Source of the DNA: CAKRJP01 sp963658085 | Lineage (GTDB): Bacteria; Bacillota; Clostridia; Lachnospirales; Lachnospiraceae | Direction: 5' to 3' | DNA: 23,246 nucleotides | Assembly: GCA_963658085.1 (NCBI GenBank) | Contig: CAVKOU010000035.1 | Span: forward strand, 1 to 23,246 | Shown here: in pieces, positions 22,740 to 23,246 of the stretch | Layout: every line of letters begins with the position of its first letter | How positions within the stretch are numbered: the stretch's first letter is position 1 | Notes under the pieces: generated by a model | Databases searched by the model: none | The model's input: the letters and a program-made list of their open reading frames with translations, nothing else | What the model was told of the DNA's origin: nothing | Position numbers and translations under genes: made by a program

Positions 22740-23201
22740 ATGAAAGAAAAAAGTACCTATGAATTAAATCAAATTTTAGGCAAGACTCATTTATCAGATT
22801 TTGAATCCTATTGCAATACAAACAAAGGCAGCCTGGTGAACGAGGACTTTCCATTTTCCGGATATATAAAAAATCTCCTGGCCGAAAAGGGAATCTCTCA
22901 ACAGACCGTTTTTCTAAAGGCGGATATCCCTGAGCGATACGGCTATAAGTTATTATCCGGGGAGAAACACACCAGACAAAGAGACATTATTCTTCGCATT
23001 TGTTATGCCGGCGAGCTTACTTTAAGCGAGACCCAGCGAGCACTTCATAAATATGGATTACCGGAGCTCTATCCAAAGATTCCCCGGGATGCCCTACTTA
23101 TGATTATTTTCAATGAACGTCCGGGAAGTATCATCGACGTCAACAGCCTGTTAAAGGCGCGAGGAATGGAACCTATGCGAACCAGCGGTTCGCAAGACTA
23201 A
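22740..23201 (+). CDS. Small predicted helix-turn-helix (XRE-like) protein
   Basis: A 153-residue protein I cannot name with certainty. Residues about 41-105 (YIKNLLAEKGISQQTVFLKA, then YGYKLLSGEKHTRQRDIILR) look like a helix-turn-helix of the XRE/Cro type, in which LLSGEKHT would be the turn after the recognition helix. The C-terminal third (PKIPRDALLMIIFNER) is not recognised. The ATG at 22740 has AGGAG five to six bases upstream; an in-frame start at 22701 lacks one. It is divergent from the kinase gene and followed after 21 bp by another plus-strand gene, probably in the same operon. It may regulate this pair or be regulated by the kinase. Confidence 0.7.
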   Translation: MKEKSTYELNQILGKTHLSDFESYCNTNKGSLVNEDFPFSGYIKNLLAEKGISQQTVFLKADIPERYGYKLLSGEKHTRQRDIILRICYAGELTLSETQRALHKYGLPELYPKIPRDALLMIIFNERPGSIIDVNSLLKARGMEPMRTSGSQD

Positions 23202-23222
23202 AAGCATACGAGGTAAAAGCTT

Positions 23223-23246
23223 ATGAAAAAAAGAAAATTTTTAGCT
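23223..23246 (+). CDS. Start of a further gene, cut by the window end
   Basis: An ATG at 23223 with GAGG about nine bases upstream opens a frame reading MKKRKFLA to the window edge. The Lys/Arg-rich start followed by hydrophobic residues would suit a signal peptide or membrane protein, but eight codons cannot identify it. It is 21 bp after the helix-turn-helix gene and so probably co-transcribed. Confidence 0.5.

Overview
The window looks like a chromosomal segment of a low-to-moderate GC Gram-positive anaerobe. It is most likely a member of the Clostridia, probably Lachnospiraceae. This is inferred from strong AGGAGG-type ribosome binding sites, AT-rich intergenic regions, a YesM/YesN-type two-component system beside a substrate-binding lipoprotein, a GPH-family symporter, and the small regulatory genes at the right end. 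The species cannot be named from the sequence.

The core (about 2.1-20.8 kb, all on the minus strand) is a nearly self-sufficient myo-inositol catabolic locus in three transcription units. Unit 1 (20.7 to 12.07 kb) is iolC-iolD-iolB-Fe-ADH-dapA-like-iolJ-iolA. It ends at a strong terminator (12015-12047). Unit 2 (11.96 to 6.66 kb) is purely regulatory: a LacI-family repressor, a sugar-binding lipoprotein, a YesM-type sensor kinase and a YesN-type AraC response regulator. It ends at a terminator (6497-6534). Unit 3 (6.18 to 2.12 kb) is iolE-iolG-GPH symporter-cytidylate-kinase-like protein. Together these would import inositol (GPH), oxidise it (IolG), dehydrate it (IolE), open the ring (IolD), isomerise it (IolB), phosphorylate it (IolC) and split it (IolJ) into dihydroxyacetone phosphate and malonate semialdehyde. 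IolA would oxidise the semialdehyde to acetyl-CoA. Two non-canonical members, an iron-dependent alcohol dehydrogenase and a DapA-like pyruvate aldolase, sit inside unit 1 and suggest an extra fate for malonate semialdehyde.

The control regions of the three units share a GC-rich motif, GCACGC followed by an A/T-rich tail. It occurs as an 11-bp-spaced tandem upstream of the iolC promoter, again in the iolC leader, beside the LacI promoter (within the terminator stem), and upstream of iolE. I propose it as an operator of the locus. The iolC promoter also carries a GCACAC-N9-GTGTGC palindrome over its -35 box. The iolE leader carries a separate 15-16 bp inverted repeat that may be the response-regulator site.

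To the left lies a plus-strand ABC exporter half-transporter. It converges on unit 3 across a roughly 345-bp, GC-rich, imperfectly palindromic repeat element (1773-2115) made of four copies of a ~30-bp unit around a central hairpin. To the right lie an orphan Hpt phosphotransfer protein, a membrane-anchored Ser/Thr kinase with a DFN in place of DFG and, divergent from it, a small predicted DNA-binding protein followed by the first codons of another gene cut by the window end.
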